Of a stretch of 16,108 bases of DNA, positions 14,851-16,108 are shown piece after piece. This stretch comes from an uncultured Bacillota bacterium. Lineage in GTDB: Bacteria > Bacillota > Dehalobacteriia > UBA4068. The position numbers were made by a program, and so were the translations under genes. The notes below the pieces were generated by a model, which ran no database searches, had not been told where the DNA came from, and worked only from the letters and a program-made list of their open reading frames with translations. The stretch spans positions 1-16,108 of the forward strand of contig CAKQQU010000035.1 in the NCBI GenBank assembly GCA_934271085.1, read 5' to 3'. Within the stretch, counting starts at the first letter, position 1. Each line of letters opens with the position of its first letter.

Positions 14851-14853
14851 AAC
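14826..14853 (+). promoter_or_regulatory. Candidate sigma-A promoter for tspO inside repeat copy 2
   Basis: TTGCCA (14826-14831, 5 of 6 to TTGACA), 16 nt, then TATAAC (14848-14853, 5 of 6 to TATAAT). Transcription would start near 14860, giving a leader of about 220 nt before tspO. The -35 overlaps the right arm of the conserved palindrome, a position where a bound repressor would block RNA polymerase. Confidence 0.5.
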
Positions 14854-14859
14854 CTAAAA

Positions 14860-15080
14860 AGATTTAAAGTCACGCCGCTCAAATTCATTTTGAGCGGCAT
14901 TTCCATAGATTGTTCTGGGTTAGTTATCGCTTGAACCGGGCTTCCCAGCCAGGCCTCAGCATCCTCATATACCAGGCTTTGGGGAGTGGGCTTCTATATG
15001 CAAGCCTATAGAATCTTTAAGCGAATCCACGTATGGAGCGATATGGGAAATCATAGAATGCTTCTATGGAGGTGGTTTTC
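14860..15080 (+). promoter_or_regulatory. Structured leader of tspO, possible riboswitch or attenuator
   Basis: No gene is present in this stretch. Inverted repeats follow each other: GCCGCTCAAA/TTTGAGCGGC (14874-14883 and 14889-14898, perfect, 5-nt loop); TCGCTT/AAGCGA (14927-14932 and 15019-15024), enclosing a nested TTCCCA/TGGGGA with GCCT/AGGC; TTCTATA/TATAGAA (14992-14998 and 15007-15013); and CATAGAA/TTCTATG (15052-15058 and 15062-15068). The last stem touches the GGAGGTGG ribosome binding site at 15068-15075. The four TTCTATR half-sites can also pair in a crossed pattern. I recognise no known riboswitch class. Confidence 0.45.
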
Positions 15081-15551
15081 TTGGATATAAAACGACGGCA
15101 GCTATTAATTTGTATTGCTATCCCCCTTGTGGTAGGTGGAATCTCTGCATGGCTTTCCCGCGGAAGCATGAAAACCTATGCAGTATTAAACAAACCGCCC
15201 CTGTCCCCGCCGGGATGGCTTTTTCCAGTGGTATGGACAATTTTGTTTGTTTTAATGGGACTTGCAACCTATCTGGTTCTCACATCGGAGCAATCACAAC
15301 AAACCATCAACAGAGCACTGCGGCTGTATGGGATACAGCTAGGAGTTAATTTCTTCTGGTCCATCCTCTTTTTCAATATGTCACTATACCTGTTCTCTTT
15401 CATTTGGCTCATTCTTTTATGGATTCTTATTTTAGCAACCACCGTACGGTTTTATCGGGTTTCCCCGGCAGCAGGGTATCTGATGCTTCCGTATTTGTTA
15501 TGGGTCGCATTTGCCGGGTATCTAAATTTGGGTATCTATCTGCTGAATTAA
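15081..15551 (+). CDS. tspO: TspO/MBR family membrane protein
   Basis: This 156-residue integral membrane protein has five hydrophobic helices (about 8-25, 46-67, 80-100, 102-125 and 131-154), the usual TspO architecture. Family marks are LNKPPLSPPGWLFPVVWTI (36-54) in helix 1-2 and LLWVAFAGYLNLGIYLLN (139-156) at the C-terminus. TspO proteins bind porphyrins and similar ligands and are linked to stress and tetrapyrrole handling; the exact reaction is debated. An in-frame ATG at 15066 lies inside the ribosome binding site region. GGAGGTGG (15068-15075) places TTG at 15081 at good spacing and gives the normal length, so I chose the TTG. It is a single gene with a structured leader and a strong terminator. 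Haem, cobalamin or peroxide-linked regulation would fit the catalase neighbour, but that is inference. Confidence 0.93.
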   Translation: MDIKRRQLLICIAIPLVVGGISAWLSRGSMKTYAVLNKPPLSPPGWLFPVVWTILFVLMGLATYLVLTSEQSQQTINRALRLYGIQLGVNFFWSILFFNMSLYLFSFIWLILLWILILATTVRFYRVSPAAGYLMLPYLLWVAFAGYLNLGIYLLN

Positions 15552-15580
15552 ACGCAGGCAGAGCAGTAATATGTACTCTG

Positions 15581-15630
15581 ATAAACACCACCTACTGCTT
15601 TTTAAGGCAGCGAAGGTGGTGTTTATTCTT
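15581..15630. terminator. Bidirectional terminator between tspO and the ferritin-like gene
   Basis: ATAAACACCACCT (15581-15593) pairs perfectly over 13 bp with AGGTGGTGTTTAT (15614-15626), with an inner CTGC/GCAG stem. A T-rich stretch follows on the plus side. It sits 29 nt past tspO and just inside the end of the converging gene at 15632. Confidence 0.85.
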
Positions 15631-15631
15631 C

Positions 15632-16066
15632 TTATAAAAATTTGCGGATATCCACTGCAAGCTGTTCTTCCAAATTAATCAGCCGTTTCGCAATATCCTT
15701 GGAAACTTCATCTGCCGCTTCATATTGGTTCAGATACTGGTTCAGCGATTTTACGCCCATATTACAGCCATCTGTCATCAGGTCTGCAATAGTCTGATCA
15801 GAATTATCCATACCCATTTTCATATTGGTTTTAATCCAAGACATACCCTTGGCAATGGGGTTTGGTTCTTTCCCATCATCACGGTAATTTTCCAGTAGGG
15901 TCTGGATCTCATCCTTTAGCTTTTCATGCTTCTTTTTGCACTCCGTCAGATATTGCTTAAGCTCACCACTGCGCACCTGGTCAAGAACATCATCAATGGA
16001 TGCGACCCCCATTTTAATTCCTGCGTCACATTCTCGAAGCAGTTTTATCGTGTCCTGTTCAATCAT
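15632..16066 (-). CDS. Ferritin-like helical protein of unknown function
   Basis: This 144-residue protein has no membrane segment and is strongly helical and charged. Blocks include LLRECDAGIKMGVASIDDVL (9-28), LTECKKKHEKLKDE (40-53), KGMSWIKTNMKMGM (73-86) and ADLMTDGCNMGVKSLNQYL (93-111). I recognise it as a conserved protein of Clostridia that resembles DUF2383/ferritin-like four-helix bundles. The classical ExxH metal motifs are not evident, so metal binding is unsure. The ATG at 16066 is preceded by AAAGGGG at a rather long 12-nt spacing. It converges on tspO across a shared terminator. With catalase and tspO it forms a group of small stress-type genes. No function is assigned. The 42 nt beyond its start run to the window edge with no further gene. 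Confidence 0.8.
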   Translation of the reverse strand: MIEQDTIKLLRECDAGIKMGVASIDDVLDQVRSGELKQYLTECKKKHEKLKDEIQTLLENYRDDGKEPNPIAKGMSWIKTNMKMGMDNSDQTIADLMTDGCNMGVKSLNQYLNQYEAADEVSKDIAKRLINLEEQLAVDIRKFL

Positions 16067-16108
16067 AAAAAATCTCAGCCCCTTTAAGCCCCTTTATAAG
16101 ATAAAGTT

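Overview
The window comes from a spore-forming member of the Bacillota (Firmicutes). It resembles the Clostridia or Negativicutes, but I cannot place it to genus from sequence alone. The main evidence is a compact spoVAC-spoVAD-spoVAE set, a clostridial-type NADP-dependent secondary alcohol dehydrogenase, the gene order priA-def-fmt-Zn peptidase-rsmB, and strong AAGGAGG-type ribosome binding sites throughout.

Layout. Positions 1-4979 (minus strand) hold housekeeping genes in the transcription order priA, def, fmt, a membrane Zn-metallopeptidase and rsmB (cut by the window edge). The last three are translationally coupled by 1-nt stop/start overlaps. priA and def each follow a good extended -10 promoter. 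Positions 5043-6893 (minus) hold spoVAC-spoVAD-spoVAE, the channel that moves dipicolinate (DPA) into the developing spore. A near-consensus sigma-G promoter lies just upstream. Diverging from it on the plus strand is a DUF421 membrane protein (YetF/2Duf family) coupled by a GTGA overlap to a DUF4363 protein. The same roughly 30-bp promoter box also reads as a weaker sigma-G-like promoter towards DUF421. Positions 8231-11472 (plus) hold glmS (glucosamine-6-phosphate synthase) and an M18 aminopeptidase. A bidirectional terminator then separates them from a stand-alone secondary alcohol dehydrogenase (minus), followed by a conserved helical protein of unknown function (minus).

From about 13.7 kb the character changes to small stress-type single genes separated by hairpins: a manganese catalase (plus), a TspO/MBR membrane protein (plus) and a ferritin-like helical protein (minus). 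The catalase is bracketed by two copies of a roughly 67-bp direct repeat, 1036 bp apart. Each copy holds an invariant 8-4-8 palindrome that overlaps a TTGCCA -35-like hexamer. In the copy before tspO this gives a plausible promoter followed by a leader of roughly 220 nt. That leader carries several inverted repeats, including four TTCTATR half-sites that can pair in mutually exclusive ways, and the last one abuts the tspO ribosome binding site.

The least explained parts are this repeat/leader system around catalase and tspO, and the possible bidirectional forespore promoter joining spoVA to DUF421-DUF4363. The rest is ordinary core genome.
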